Assembly: GCA_019925795.1 (NCBI GenBank)
Contig: CM034298.1
Location: 25,101,556-25,165,555 of the forward strand
Reading direction: 5' to 3'
DNA length: 64,000 nucleotides
From: Dendrobium chrysotoxum
Lineage: Eukaryota > Streptophyta > Magnoliopsida > Asparagales > Orchidaceae
Part shown: piece by piece, positions 33,475-47,292 of the stretch
Position numbering within the stretch: position 1 is the stretch's first letter
How the letters are laid out: every line of letters starts with the position of its first letter
Translations under genes and position numbers: made by a program
The notes under the pieces: model-generated
Database searches by the model: none
What the model saw: only the letters and a program-made list of their open reading frames with translations
What the model was told of the DNA's origin: nothing

Positions 33475-33990
33475 AAGGACTACTAGGTATAATATATTGA
33501 GGGAAGAAAGGCTTGGAAGAAGAGGAGTTGAAGGATTATGCTTTAGAAATGACATTTACCTCCCCTTTTATAGAGTTTAATGATCGTACTGGGCAATCAG
33601 ATGAAAATAAATTATCCCATTAGAATACTATAAAGACTTGATCAATTCATATAATACATTCAGGAATCATATAGTACAATCTTCATCTTTTTTATTTATT
33701 CTGAGGAGCCAATTATATGTTCTTTAACTGATTTGTCTTCAAGTAGAATGAGTGTTTGTACAACATGATTAGAATACATGATCAAATCGACCGAATTCAA
33801 TTCATCCCAACAGTTATTATTGCATCCTTCATAAAATAAGATAGGTGGATCATACAGTATGAATACCAATATTTGGGTTAATCTAAGCTGTTGGTTGCAA
33901 ATGAATAGTTTGATGTGGCTGATTGATGTGCATCATACAACATGAAGGTGATCATATTATATAATGTGTAGTGAATTTTATGGTTGTGTG
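33475..33990 (-). promoter_or_regulatory. Leader of the F third ORF with diverged palindromes
   Basis: This stretch stands where B has its palindrome array. Units such as GATCGTACTGGGCAATC (about 33583), AATCATATAGTACAATC (about 33666) and ATCATACAGTATGAA (about 33848) keep two-fold symmetry but differ from B in the inner bases. Spacing is less regular than in B. Confidence 0.5.
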
Positions 33991-34199
33991 TGGAATTATC
34001 AGGGGAAATTTTACAAGAACAAGCACACAAAATTTTTGATAGAAATAAAAAAAAACATAACAAAAAAGATAAACAAAACAAAAATAATTTTAAGACATTA
34101 TAACACTTGAACAAGGGCACTAATACACATAATCATGCAATGAAAATAACACAAACAAAAACACAAAAACTAAACATATACACAACAACAAGCATGACA

Positions 34200-37100
34200 T
34201 GAAGTGGCCCCAATTTCTTAAGCACTTATATTTATAATGTCCAATCTTGTCCTAAGAGTGCTGAAAAAGTTTGGTGACCACTAATTGATTTTTAGTGTCA
34301 ACATGCTTTAATTCTATAACTCTCTTTGCAACATGATCCATAATGAAGTGATGTTTAACATCGATAAGTTTTGTGCGAGGATGTTAGATAGAATTTTTAC
34401 TTATATAGATCACACTCATGCTATCGCACATGATAGGGATGGTTTCTATGGATAGTCCAAAATAAAGAACCTGTTGCTTTAGATAAATGACTTGGGAAAC
34501 ATAACTTCCTATAATAATATATTCAGCTTTAATGGTGGATAGGGCAACAAAATTTTACTTTCTACTAGAACAAAAACTAAAGATTATCCTATTAATTTAT
34601 ATGTTCCTTAGGTGCTTTTCCTATCTACCCTAAATCCAACAAAATCTGAATTTTGGTATCTAGATAGGTCAAAGGCTAAGCTATTCCTAGAATACTAGAT
34701 ACCTAAATTTTGAGTGGCTATTAGATACCTTAAGATTCTTTTGAAGGCGATCATATGAGATTCCTTAGGGTCAGCTTGAAATCTAGTACATAAATAAACA
34801 ATGAATATAATATTAGGCCTACTAGCAGTCAAGTAAAGTAAGGAACCTATAATCCCTATGAATTTCTTTTGATAAACCGATTTTCCATCTAGTGGGTGGT
34901 CAGGCTAATCAGTATATTTATGCTTTTATAACTTCCATATTAAATTTCTTCAAAATTTTTTAAATATATTTAGTTTAGCTGTGGAAGGTTCCATCCTCTC
35001 TTTGCTTAATACTAAAATCAAGGAAATATGTTAACTAACCCATCATACTCATCTTAAATTCATTTCTCATAGTGGAAGAAAATTTATTACATAAATCATC
35101 GTTTATGAATCCAAAAGGAATATCATCAACATAAATATAAACTATGAGTATATCTTCTTCAACTCTCTTAATGTCTAAGGTGGTGTTTATGGTACCTTTA
35201 ACAAAGGATTTTTTTTTAATAAAAAGTAGCTAATTCTATCATAGCACATCCAAGGTTCTTGCATAAACCCATAAAGTGCTATCTTGAGCATATAAACTAA
35301 TTAGGAAAAGCTAAATTCTCAAAACCTTGGGGCTATTTTACCTAGACATCTTCTTTAATTAGTCCATTTCCATTTGATATATTTTGAATCCCTTACAACA
35401 TCCAAATGCTAATAATACCCTAATGTCTTCTAGTCTCGCTATGACGGCAAAGGTCTCCTCAAAATTTATTCTATCAATTCGGTTGCACACCTTTGCTACC
35501 AACCAAGTCCTATCTCTAACTATTGATCTTGATCATTTAAGTTATTTTTAAATATCTATTTAGTTACAACAACACTCTATTCAGTTGGTTTACTCATTAA
35601 CTCCCACAAATCATTCCTAATAAATTGGTTTAACTTTTCATAGATAATGACAATCCAAAATTCATCTCCTGAGGCTTATTCGACACTAGTAGGCTCTGTC
35701 ATAAAGATGAAGGTTGTGCGGCTAACCTCATTTCTCTGACCATGCCTAGTCCTAATCCCTATAGTTGGGTTTCATAAGATAAGTTCTCTAGGGTGACTAG
35801 ATGAGTATCTCCATTCCCTAGGCAATGGATCCTATGTTTCTTCTCTATCCTCTAATTCAACATTCTCAACTCCACGGGATACCTTTTCCTTTTCATCATC
35901 AATCATTCTAATTTTAGAAATCTTATGTTATTCATCTAATGCAATGTGGCTGGACTCCAAAAAAAATTAAGGTTCTTTTATTGAGTATTCTATAAGCTTT
36001 ATTATAGAGGAATATCTAAAGAATACTGCGTCATCTACCTTAGCATCAAATTTTCCTAAATGAGATTTTTTAATATTTAAAATTATGTACTTACATCTAA
36101 ACACATGTAGATGAGACAAATTTGGTGTTATGCTCTTAATTAAGCAATAAGTTATTTTATTTAGCTTGGATCTTATGTTCACTCAATTAAGCACATTGCA
36201 AGCAATATTCACTACCTCTACCTAGAAATACTTGGGTAAACCATGCTCACTAAGTATTACACTAGTAGCCTCTAGCAATGTCTTATTCTTCTTTTTGACT
36301 AAACCATTTTTTATGGGGTTCTAGGGGCAAAAAAATTATGCTCTATCCTTGACTCTTAACAAAACAATTCAAATTTATCATTTTCAAATTTGGCCCTATT
36401 TGAGATAATGAAATTAAACATCCTATTTTTTTTTCTGAATCCAAATTAAAAGGTTCTAAACTCTTCAAATGATTTACTTTTATTTTCTAAAAATTTAACC
36501 CTAGTGAATCTAGAATAGTAATCAACAATTATGAATCCAAATGATTTCCCTCCTAGACTCACTATATTAACATGCCCAAATAAGTCCATGCAAAAAAATT
36601 TTAGAGGACTAGTGGTTACTACATCCTAAATTGAATGAAACGATGACTTGGTTTGCATTCCTAAAGGGCATGCAACAACAACAACAACAACAACATCAAG
36701 CCTTTATCCCACTACATGGGGTCGGCTACATGAATCTTTTTTCTCCATTGTGTCATGTTAAAAGTCAAAATTTCTTTTAAATCTAATAAAAAAAGATCAT
36801 TTCAAATATTTTCTAACCTAAAGGGCATGCATCACAAAGATATTCTTTGGAGAATTTTAGCTTAGGGATGCCTCTACATAATCTCGTTGAGTGATTTTCC
36901 TAAGAGTTTTCATAATAGTTTGGCATAGTCTCCTATGCCATAACCATGGTTCATCAATAATTGTTATCAAAGAATAAGAAACAAATGATTTATCAATGCA
37001 TTTTAAATCAATCATATAAAAATTATTGATTCGTATTCCATCTAAAACATATTTTCCATTTAACATAATTAAATATTTAGTAGAAAGAAATTTTATATTA

Positions 37101-37350
37101 AAACCTATGTCACAAATCTGATTAATGCTTAATAAATTTTTTCAATTATAAAATTGCTAGTTTTATTTATAGTATATGCACCCACTACCTTTATGATAAT
37201 GTTATCTCCCTACGTAACTTTTCCACTCCTGGCCTTTAGTGTGATGAATTATTTTAGATCTCTAGTGATGTGCTATGAGCTTCCACTGTCCAATTACCAC
37301 ATGCTCTTAATGGACCACTTGTAAAAGTACACCTATAAAATAGATCATTG
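34200..37350 (-). pseudogene. Copia pol of element F, heavily decayed
   Basis: From right to left: a protease-like LDSG near 37290, pre-integrase (EPWLWHRRLCQTIMKTLRKITQRD, 37066-36857), an integrase region split by a SINE, NLSHLHVFRCKY (within 36182-35967), RT with VYVDDI near 35130, and RNase H with ALSTIKAEYIIIG. RNase H has TAA at 34557-34555 in the same codon where A, B and E have TAG. Frame changes are too many to give one CDS. The D,D,E residues are only partly readable. Confidence 0.8.
36675..36817 (-). mobile_element. SINE fragment with (TTG)n tail, 14-bp TSD
   Basis: The 143-bp insert is flanked by perfect CTAAAGGGCATGCA duplications at 36661-36674 and 36818-36831. On the minus strand it ends GTGGGATAAAGGCTTGATG then (TTG)n, and it contains CATGTAGCCGACCCC. 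This 3' end is common to a plant SINE group whose members end in TTG repeats. The tRNA-like 5' half is not evident, so it is probably 5'-truncated. Removing it restores the F integrase reading CDACPLG across the join. Confidence 0.85.
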
Positions 37351-37379
37351 TTTAATTTTAGGAATCCAAGTGCGTCTTG

Positions 37380-38880
37380 GTCCAACCTTTACTAAAATGA
37401 ATGTATGCTATGTTGTGCTAATGAGGTCTTTGGCTTCCAAACCATATATGTTATATTATAGATTTTATGTGTGCAAATGCATGCAATGTGCCCTAGTATG
37501 TCACAAGAATAACACTTAATAGTTGGAAATTGATATACTAATCTATATGAGGGATGATGTATTCTTTTAGAAGATGATGATGCATGTTGTGTTTTAAAGT
37601 GTGGCCCTACTGTATTTTCTTGAAGTGTTGTTATTTTCATTATGTTTTCATTTACACTTTCATATATGCCTAATTATACTAATGCTTCATGCTAATTGCT
37701 ATGTATTTCTAAGGCTAACTCTTTTAGTTCTTTAAATGCTTCTTCTTATTCAATATGCTCTTTATTCAAGGATTCATGCTTTTCTTCTAATGTAATATGC
37801 TTTTCATTTAACGACTCATGCTCTTCTTCTAATGTAAGGAAATAAATTTTAAAATTTTTGTAATTATTTATAACATTTGTATGCTCTTCTTTATAATTAG
37901 AATATTCTGTTTTAAGATGTGAGTGCTGCTTTTTCTATTTTCTATAAGAATCATGCAGTTGTTCTGATAAAGAGAATACTTAATCATAAGATAAATATCA
38001 TACCTGATTGGTCAGAGTACTAGTGCTATTTTTAGCCATTAAACACAAGTTGGTTACCTCCTCTACAGCTTTAGTTTTTGATAAATTTAAATTTGAGTTT
38101 GCCCAAAAAGTCTTTTAATATTTTTGTTTTCCCTTCTTTGCATTTCTTTTGTCCTCACCTTTCTCCTTAGTTGGGTGGCTCTTAGTGTTCAGGTAGTTGG
38201 ATCAGATATGTCATGACTTTTTGTAGTCAAAATAAATCACATCAGTACAAAAATTGATTTTACATTTTTATCTTTATGTTCATAAAAGTGGCATTTTTTC
38301 TTATGTTCCAAGAATCTTTTGAATTGTTAGTCAACTCTGCAACACATCATTTCTATCTGCTCCTAAATCATTACTTTTTATATCATCAATCTTTATAGCT
38401 ATTATTTGCTATTTTTTTTTCTTTTTTCAGAGGCTGTATTTCCTTGCTAACCTTTTGCTCATAAGCAATCAAAGAACCAAGAAGATTATTAATAGAATAT
38501 AAATTAAAATCTTTTATCTCAGATATTATAGTAATTTTTGCATCCCACGATTTAGGAAAATAATATAAAATATTGTTAACTTTCTTAAAATTTGAAATAT
38601 CTCACCCAAAGCATAAAATGATGTGTTGATTTTTGCAAACCAGGTATACGTATCTAAAATTGATTCATTAGGTTGCATGCGAAAGGGTTCATATTCATGC
38701 AAAAGTAGATTCATGTGAGATTGTTTTACTTCACTAGTTCATTCATAAGTAATGCAAAGTCTATCCCTTATTTCATTTCTACTACTGCAAGTAGAAACAC
38801 ATGTAATCTTTTGATTTCAAGGCATATAAAAACATTTTAAACATTTGGCATTAAGTTGCACAAGTTTAGATGTCTTAGGA
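37380..38880 (-). pseudogene. gag of element F (5' end missing)
   Basis: At the right end LVQLNAKCLKCF and MNLLLHEYEPFRMQPNESILDTYTWFAKI match B gag. The coiled-coil region (about 37680-38000) is full of stops. The second zinc knuckle CYSCDILGHIACIC is intact (within 37640-37392). The domain before the LNAKC segment is missing because the element ends near 38880. The gag-pol junction again reads TTTTATAG|GTGTAC at about 37332-37341. Confidence 0.75.
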
Positions 38881-38964
38881 GAATTTATTCTAATTATTGG
38901 AAGTAATACTAGAGTGTTTAGGGAGAAGTTTGAGACTTTGAAGACTTAATCTATAGGTAAAACT

Positions 38965-40642
38965 TATTGTGAATTTGGTTTCAATGACTATGATTTTGAT
39001 AATAGCAAACCTTTTCATTTTTTTTTGAGGTTCTAATCTTTCAGGTTCACAGGATCAATTGCAATTGAAGCCAGCTCAAGATCGAGTCAGTCTGGTTGTG
39101 GTTCAGGTTTAATATACTTTTTTATTTTTCTTGAGTCAAATATAATGTAACGGATCTCCAAGATAAGTAACCTTAAACACACACACTCAGGGTGAGAGTT
39201 TTAGTGAGTGAGAGTTTCTATTTTAAATTTTGTTCAAATCATCCTAAATGATATTCATATCGTCCTAGACGATCCAATGAAAATAGAAACCCTAATTAGG
39301 GTGACCATGTTAAGACAGTTTGATTAAGCAGATCATCCTGGATGAGAGACCCATCATACAGGATGATATGCTCAAATAAAAAATTCTCAGTCGCCAGACT
39401 GAGTTAGGTAAGTTTTTATTTTTAGAATTTTGGTCTGATCGTCCCGAACAATATGTGTATCATTTTGGATAATCCTTTACAATCCTGTCTATATTAGTCT
39501 GGTGATTAAGGAAAGTAATTAAAATTTGATTGATACAATCATATCGTCCTGGATGATCATAATATCATCCTGGATGATACATGTAAAATACTGACCGTCT
39601 AGAGCACTTCACCTGGACGACGTGAGAATTCTATTGGACGATATTCCCGATTTTGAACTAATCATATAGGATGATATATATATCATCCTGGACGATCAAA
39701 TTATTTTGATATCGTTCAGCATAAGTTGCCCTGGATGACCCGAGCTATCTTCTGGATGAAATTCTTGATTTACACTAATCATCCTGGATGATCATAAAAT
39801 CATATGGGACGATCTGAATAAATTTTATCTTCTAATTGTCCAGAGAAACCAAATTGTCCAGGCTGATATATGTGATTTTGTGCTGATCGTTGACAACCAG
39901 TTGAGATTTAGGGTAATTTTTGAGCCCTCCTATTTAAGATCTTTTTTGTTCAACCATTGAAATCATTTGCCACTTTCCTTGCTAGAGAGAACGTTGAGAG
40001 AGAGAGAGAGAGAGCTTGGGAGAGAGAGAGAGGATCTTGTGAGGGGGAGTTTGTGAGGTGTTCACAAAGGTTGCTCCAAGCAAGGATCTTAGTCATCTTC
40101 TCTAGTCGTCGTCTCTTATCTTGTTGGTGTCTCTATGGAAGGATGATCTACAAGAAGATCCAGGTTCTCTTCTTGCTTCAGGAGGAAGTGAAAGGAGTCC
40201 AGGTTCTTTGCCTACTTCAGGAGGAAGCGAAAGGAGTCCAGGTTCTCTGCCTCACAGGGTTGGTGGAAAGGAGTTTTGTATATGCTTCTCTGCTTTGCTG
40301 TGGGAGCAGAAGGAGAGTCACTTAGTGTTAGCGCAATACCTGGAGGGGAGGCTCCGGGGAGTGGACGTAGGTCAAGTTGACCAAATCACTATAAAATCTG
40401 GCGTGTTCTTTCTGATTATCTTCCATATTCATTTTTTTGTTGATGTTCGTATGATTGTGATTATTATTTTGTTATGGTTGAACATCTGCACATCATCACA
40501 AAATTGTAATTATTTTAAAACATTCAAAAAGATTTTTCTAAATCATTTTTGCTCATGAATTTTTAAAATAACTAATTCACCCCCCCTCTTGGTTAGCCTC
40601 GAGACTAGTTCAGAAGGGCTTAACATCCCTAACGAACTTTCA
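38965..40642 (+). repeat. 5' LTR of element E (1678 bp)
   Basis: It starts TATTGTGAATTTGG and ends CGAACTTTCA. The palindrome pairs at 39238-39813 keep the 21-bp spacing, for example 39238/39259 and 39778/39799. The last palindrome cluster present in the 3' LTR has been lost. The TATA-like TATTTAAG lies at about 39931. Hairpin units are at about 40157-40320. Confidence 0.94.
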
Positions 40643-40644
40643 AG

Positions 40645-40656
40645 TGGTATCAGAGA
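40645..40656 (+). promoter_or_regulatory. Primer-binding site of element E
   Basis: TGGTATCAGAGA matches the iMet-type PBS except for the last base. Confidence 0.92.
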
Positions 40657-40700
40657 GGGATTCATAAAATCTAGTTTTGAATAGCTTTTGAATTTGATCC

Positions 40701-42515
40701 ATGGCTAACTTTGGTAATAGAAATACTGCTGAAGGTTATTCCATTACTTGTCCACCTTTGTTTGATAACATACCTTTTGATTTTTAGAAAACTCACATGT
40801 CCACCTTTTATAATCTATTGATTATCGCATGTGGATGCTTGTTAAAGATGGTTATGTAGCACCATTTTGACTTGTTAATGGCGTTAAAACTGAACTTCCT
40901 TTTACTGAATGAATATTTAATGATCGTGATTTAGCACAACTGAATGCAAAATGCTTGAACTATTTTTTCTCCATATTAAAATCTAAGGATTACATGCATG
41001 TCTCTACTTGCACTACTGGTAAAGAAATCCAGGATAAACTATATATTACTTATCAATGTGCAACTGAAGTTAAGCAATCTAGATTGAACATCTTTCTTCA
41101 TGACTATGAACTCTTTCGCATGAGACCTAGTGAGTCAATATCTGAAATGTATACTAGGTTCACTCAGATTGTCACCTCCCTGCATGCCTTAGGAAGATAG
41201 CTTACTAATTATGAGAAAGTTAACAAGATTTTGAGATGTTTAGTTTCTTCCTATAATGCCAAGATAACTGCGATCACTGAATCTAAAGATTTGAATGCTT
41301 ATTCTATTGATAACTTACTTGGATCACTCATTGCTTATGAGTAAGGGGTGAACCAAAGATAGATTGATGCATGTGAGAAAAAGAAAGAGAAAACTGTGGC
41401 GCTAAAGGCCAATGATACTGATAGTGATACTTTCAGGTCTGATAGTGATGATGTTTCCTTAATCACTAGGCAATTCAAAAGCTTTCTAAGGAAGAAATAC
41501 AAGAACTTTCAGAAGTGGAACAAAGGTAAGAGTAGCAAAAATTTTAAAAGTTCTTCTGATACAGTTTATTTTGAATGCAGGAAGCCTGGATATATAAAGG
41601 ATGATTGTCCTACAGTTAAGGCTCACCCAAGCAAGGAGAAGGGTGAGGAGAAACCCAACTTCAGGAAGGACAAGAAGAAGATCCAAAAGGCTTTCTACGT
41701 AGACTCTGCATCTGACTCATCTGAGACTGAAGCTGAGGAGGAGATTACAAACTTGTGTTTAATGGCGGATGAACATCATGGTTAGTCTGATCAAGAAGAG
41801 GTATGTGAATTGACTTATGATCAATTACTTGATATTTCTGAGAAAATTCATTCATCATATAGGAAACTTAACAAAATGCATGCTAGCCTGAAATTTGAAT
41901 TCTTAAACTTGGAAAAAGAGCATGTAGTTTTGATTAAGGATCATTCTACGCTTGATAGCAATCACTTGTTATTACTTGATGAATTTGATGAGTTGAAAAA
42001 GCATTCTGATTTGATTATTAAGCATGATTCATTAAAAGCATCACATATTAAATTAGAAGCTACATTTAAGAAATTAGAATCTCATGCATCTGATCTAGAT
42101 AGTGATGAGCATTATTTGAAATTTAAAATTGCAAGTCTCAAAAAAGAAAACGAGTTTCTAAGTGTAAAAATTAGTGCTTTTGAGAAAAATGAAACACCTC
42201 CTACTTTTGCATAATTTTATGCACCTCCTTCACTTGAAGAAGCAATTCAAAATCATCAAAGCATATTTCATTCAAACATAGGAAGAGGCACTATCACCCA
42301 CATAGATTAGATAACCCTTTTCCTAGCGTTAAATATTTTTCTTGTGGTATGCTAGGGCATATCTCTTACTCCTGCACTGTTCACCATTGTACACATTGGG
42401 TGTGGAGGCCCAAATTGCATGTTTCACAGCACAACACACATGCATTGCATTCTTATTTTCATAAGAAGGAACCCAAACTTATTTGGGTTCCTAAATCTGA
42501 CGCTTGATGATTTTA
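40701..42515 (+). pseudogene. gag of element E, both zinc knuckles damaged
   Basis: The ATG at 40701 opens MANFGNRNTAEGYSIT. A stop in FDF*KTH and a frameshift near 40815 follow. The remainder is readable with TAGs and TAAs near 41198, 41342, 41360 and 41783. The first knuckle reads YFECRKPGYIKDDC, so its first Cys and its His are both Tyr. The second reads YFSCGMLGHISYSC, again Cys to Tyr. The coiled coil (about 41810-42200) has long uninterrupted heptad-like sequence. Loss of three zinc ligands indicates no functional gag. Confidence 0.9.
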
Positions 42516-42518
42516 TAG

Positions 42519-45500
42519 GTGTGCTCTCATACAAGACCTCGTGAGAGCATGTGGTACATGGACAGTGGATACTCAAGATATATGACTAAAGATGCAAATC
42601 AATTCATTTTATTAGAGGCCAGGGCTGGAGACAAGGTCATTGTTGGAGACAATATCACCAGGAAAGTGGTAGGTGCAGGTATAATAAAAAACTCCAAGAA
42701 CCTTTTAATTGAAAATATTTTACTTGTAGATGGACTGAAACACAACTTACTCAGCATCAATCAACTTTGTGACAAAGGGTTCAGCATCAAATTTTTGGCA
42801 AGCACTTATATTATAAGCTTAAATAATAACATTAGTTTATAGGGCAAGAGGATCAACAACGTCTATATACTTGATTTAAATAATATTGAATGTGTTGCTT
42901 CATTTTTCTTAAAAACTATTGCTGATGAGTCTTAGTTGTGGCACAGGAAATTATGTCATGCCAGTATGAAAACCCTTAGAAGAGTCACCCGAAAGGACTT
43001 AGTTAGAGGTTTCCCCAAGCTTAAGTTCACTAAGGACTACCTGTGTGATGCCTGTCAGCTAGAGAAGCAAGTTTAATCCTCTTTTCATACCATTAAGGAC
43101 ATCAGCACCTCTAGACCTTTAAAAGTCCTTCACATGGATCTCTTTGGACCCATTAGCACTACCAGCTTAGGGGGAAATATCTATGGATTTGTGATTGTTG
43201 ATGATTACTCGAGGTTCACTTGGATTAGATTTTTGTCACATAAATCTGAGTCATTTAATGAATTTAAATCTTTCTCCACTTGCATTCAGAAGAAATTAGG
43301 CTGTGAGATTTTAACCATCCATAGTGATCATGGGAGGGAGTTTAAAAATGAGAAATTTGGAACCTTCTGTGAGGATCAAGGGATTAGCCATAACCTTTTA
43401 GCTCTCCTAGGATCCCTCAGCAGAACATGGTAGCTAAATGAAAGAACAGGACCATAGTGGAAGCCGTTAGAGCCATGCTTGCTGAGTATTCACTTCCAAA
43501 ATACTTTTAGACAGAAGCAGTAAACACAGCCTGTTATATGCTGAATAGGGTGAATGTTTGATCCAAACTGAATAAGACACCTTATGAGATCATTAAGGGT
43601 AAAACTCCGAACCTATCCCACCTCCGTATCTTTGGCTATAAGATTTTCATTCTAAATAATAAGAAATCATATTTAAGAAAATTTGACCCCAAATCTGATG
43701 AAGAAGTGTTCTTAAGCTATTCTAGTGTGGGAAAATCCTTTAGGGTGTTTAATAAGAGGACTTTGGTGGTGAAGAAGACAACTCATGTGGTATTTGATGA
43801 ATCTGATCCTAAGGAGTCTAGAATTGAGGAAGAAGAAGAGGTAGGAGAGATCACCCAAGGAGTTAAAAATATAAATTTGGAGGAAAGGGTAGAACCTCAA
43901 AACACATTGCCTAGAGATTGGAGATATTCTTTGAGTCATCCTAAAGAACTGATCTTAGGAGACCATTCTGAAGGTGTTAGAACTAGGCATGGACTTAGGA
44001 AGGAAGTAAACCATTCTACCTTTATCTCAATGACTGAACCTACCAATATCAATCAAGCCCTTTCTGATGAATTTTGGATCTTAGCTATGCAAGAGGAATT
44101 GAACCAATTTGTAAGGAATGATGTTTGGGAGTTAGTAGAAAGACCTAAGAGTCAAAGTGTAGTAGGAACCAAATAGGTCTTTAAGAATAAGATAAATGAT
44201 TCTGGTGTGGTGGTTAGGAATAAGGCAAGATTGGTGGATAAGGGGTACAATTAAATAGAAGGGATTGATTTTGAGGAGACCTTTGCCCCTGTAACTAGAT
44301 TGGAAGCCATTAGAGTGCTACTAGCCTTTACCTGTTATAAGGGATTCAAGCTTTTTCAAATAGATGTCAAGAGTGCCTTTTTAAATGGGATAATAAAGGA
44401 AGATGTCTTTGTAGAACAACCCCCAGGTTTTGAGAGTTCCCAATATCCTAATCATGTTTATAAATTATAAAAGACCTTATATGGATTGAAATAGGCACCC
44501 AAAGCTTGGTATGAGAGGCTTAGCACATTCCTATTAGAAAGAGAGTTTGTTAAGGGGAGCGTAGACACCACCCTTTTTCTGAGAAAAGTAGGAGATGATT
44601 TACTCATTGTCCAGATCTATGTTGATGATATACTTTTTGGATCTTTCGATAAAAACTTATGTGATAATTTTTCTAAATAATGAGTAAGGAGTTTGAGATG
44701 AGTATGATGGGAGAATTGTCCTACTTTTTGGGATTTAGCATAAGATAAATGGATGATGGAACCTTTTTAAAATAATCAAAATACACTAAGGACATCTTGA
44801 AGAAATATGAAATGGATAAAACTAATCCAATTAACACTCCCATGAGTTCTACTGTTTAGTTAGATATGGATTCAAATGGAAAATCTGTTGATCAGAAGAA
44901 GTTTAGAGAAATAATTGGATCACTGCTTTACCTGATTGCTAGCCGACCTGATATTATGTTTAGTGGTTTTTTTTTGTGCTAAATTTCAAGCTGATCCTAA
45001 GGAATCCCACCTAACTGCAATTAAGAGAATCCTTAGATATCTCTTAGGGACCCTAAACCTAGGAATTTGGTATCCTAGGAACAACACTTCTTTTGAGATT
45101 ATTGGATAATCTGATTCTGATTTTACAGGATGTAGGATGGATCGAAAGAGCACTTCTGGAACTTGTTAATTCATAGGATAGTTTTTAGTCTCCTGGTCCA
45201 GTAGAAAATAGAACTCAGTTGCACTTTCCACTGCTGAAGCTGAGTATATTGGCTTAGAAAGTTGTGTGGCCCAAGTCCTTTGGTTGAAGCAACAAGATTT
45301 GGATTTAGGATTACCTGTTGGCACAATTTCAATTCTATGTGATAACACTAGTGCCATCTACATCTCTAAGAATCCTATCCAACATTCAAGAAGCAAACAC
45401 ATTGACATAAGGCATCACTTCATTAGGGACCATGTTACAAAAGGGGACAATGAGTTACACCATGTAGCAACTAAAAATCAACTGGCTCACATTTTTAATA

Positions 45501-45568
45501 AACCACTGGCCTTTGACTCATTCAACATTTTGAGGACCAGATTGGGTGTGATTGACATAAATGCATGA
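42519..45568 (+). pseudogene. Copia pol of element E, stops and frameshifts
   Basis: Protease keeps DSG (MDSGYSRYM). The pre-integrase WLWHRR is broken by a stop (ES*LWHRKLCHAS). The integrase shows MDLFGP and HSDHG, but a frameshift near 43405 and an altered QQN(M)VA segment damage the third catalytic region. RT keeps YVDD near 44623, followed by stops. RNase H has TAG at 45209, the site shared with A and B. The end reads HIFNKPLAFDSF. The frame changes between about 43433 and 43706. The order equals A and B. Confidence 0.92.
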
Positions 45569-46889
45569 CTCTGATGACTGATAATTTCTAAATTTTTTAT
45601 TTTTCAGTTTGTTTTTGTTTGTTTTTTTGTTTGATTTGATTATATGTTTCCATTTGGTTTTTATTCTCTAATGATTTTCTTTTTATTGTTGTTATTTTCC
45701 TGATTTAAGTATTTATTTTTATGTGATTTCCTACTTTCTCTTGATTTACTACTTTTCTTCTAAATCAGATCACTACTCACTACAGTTGATAAACTGGATT
45801 TTTGACTGAGAGGTTTGCCTTATTTTCGTTTGGAAGCTTCTAAGTAGTGATTGACTCCTTTGAATCTGTTAAAGGGAAGAAATGTTGATGATTGTTTCTC
45901 TTCCACTAACTCCTTTAATGGTGTATTATTTCTTTTGGATAAAAATCTTCTTCAAAATTAAAAAGTTGGTTTTTAAAATAGAGATCTATTTTATCTTCCT
46001 ACAATAATCTACCTCATATGAATAGTATTTTCAAAGCTTGGGATCTTTGTTATGGTTTTCTTAATCAGGTGATTGCACTTATTATATGATGTATGGTTTT
46101 TGTTTTGTGAATTACTCCTCGTTAATATAGAGAGTGAGTTTTATCTTCTCTTATGTCTAGAAGGTAATTTCACAATTGAGATTCCTTAACGATTATGAAA
46201 GGAAGCAAGCTTGTAAAAGATGCGTAATGAGAGCCAAAAAAAGAGAGGCACAAAATAATCCAAAGCTAAAAAGATGGGCAATGTCGCTAAATTGGAAAGA
46301 TACACAAAGTGTATCAAAAATTAAAAGATGCGTAAAGTGCACCAAACAAATTGAAAAAAAGGCACAAAATGAGCCCATAAAGGAACAAGCTTTCGTCCCT
46401 TTTAGACCTTTAAATGTCTTTGAAAAATCCAAGCGCCACTTAATATTTTCAAAAGCTTGAGATGAAAAATTATGATTTCTGATTCCTTACTTTGTGATAT
46501 TATTCTATCAGATATTTTTTTGGAATGAGGCTTGAAAGGATCTCTTTTCGAATCTAATTTCTTTTCATCTGAATTAGACTTTTATTTGAAAGGAATTTAA
46601 TCCTATAAGGTGTTTGAGGTAGGACTTACGAAAGTTAATTTTCCAACTTTTTCTAGATTTCAATGTGGTCAATTTTCTTCTTATTGGCTTTTGAATTAAA
46701 AATTAAGGAAAACTATGATTTATTGGAGCTGATCGATTCAAAAAAAAAAAGTCTATTGTTTTTACTGTCATTTTCTTATTTCTATTTTTCTTTGATTTGA
46801 TTTGATTTTGATTTTTCTTTTTTGAGTGTTTTTTGGGATTCCCTAATCATTCCTCTCCATTCTTCAATTAGTTAATTTTTTTTCTTCAC
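45569..46889 (+). repeat. Post-pol spacer of element E with conserved hairpins
   Basis: The spacer aligns to A and B. The hairpin GATACACAAAGTGTATC recurs unchanged at 46299-46315. The flanking GCGC-type hairpins are decayed (GATGCGTAATGAGAGCC and GATGCGTAAAGTGCACC). Survival of only the middle hairpin may be chance or selection. A 94-codon ORF across this zone (46176-46460) arises from the repeat and looks accidental. Confidence 0.55.
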
Positions 46890-47059
46890 GTCATCCTGGA
46901 TGATCAATACATCATCCTGGATGATCTATACATCATCTTTGATGATCCATATATCGTCCTGGATGATCCATTCAAATCATCCCTACCATAATCCAAAAGC
47001 TGGTATGCATCAATTATTGGTGATCATCCTGGATGATCCACCTCATCATCCTGGATAAT
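46890..47059 (+). promoter_or_regulatory. Remaining palindrome leader of element E, third ORF lost
   Basis: Four consecutive 15-mers (from about 46890 to 46967) sit at exactly 21-bp steps with spacers CAATAC, CTATAC and CCATAT. Two more lie at about 47023 and 47045. The ORF that follows this leader in B is absent; only about 220 bp separates the array from the PPT. Confidence 0.72.
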
Positions 47060-47277
47060 CCATATGGCAGTAATTGAACAATTTAAATTCTGCCCGTCCG
47101 ATTCATTTATTGCTAATGTTTGTGTTTTCCCCTTTTTTAGATGTCGAAAGGGGGAGTAATTTGTGGGTCATTGTAAAGTTTTTTTATTATCAATAAAAAT
47201 GTTCAGTGATGTTTGAACCAAATATTCACCATGTTTGTTTACTGAATTGTGAATTAATAATAAATATTTGCCATCAT

Positions 47278-47292
47278 AAAAAAAGGGGAGAT
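47278..47292 (+). promoter_or_regulatory. Polypurine tract of element E
   Basis: AAAAAAAGGGGAGAT directly precedes the 3' LTR. Confidence 0.85.

Larger units (their letters stand above)
32344..38880 (-). mobile_element. Copia element F, minus strand, lacking both LTRs
   Basis: Reading leftward from 38880, the element shows gag (5' end missing), both knuckle regions, protease, integrase, RT, RNase H, a leader and a third ORF ending at 32344. No LTR or PBS is seen at either end, so it was truncated on both sides. It abuts D on the left and J2 on the right. Decay is stronger than in A, B or E. Its leader palindromes are of the ATCGTACTG type, which places it in the D subfamily. Confidence 0.85.

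Noticed and set aside
46176..46460. 94-codon ORF in the spacer of element E
   Set aside because: It is made of the hairpin repeat and is not open in the homologous spacers of A and B.
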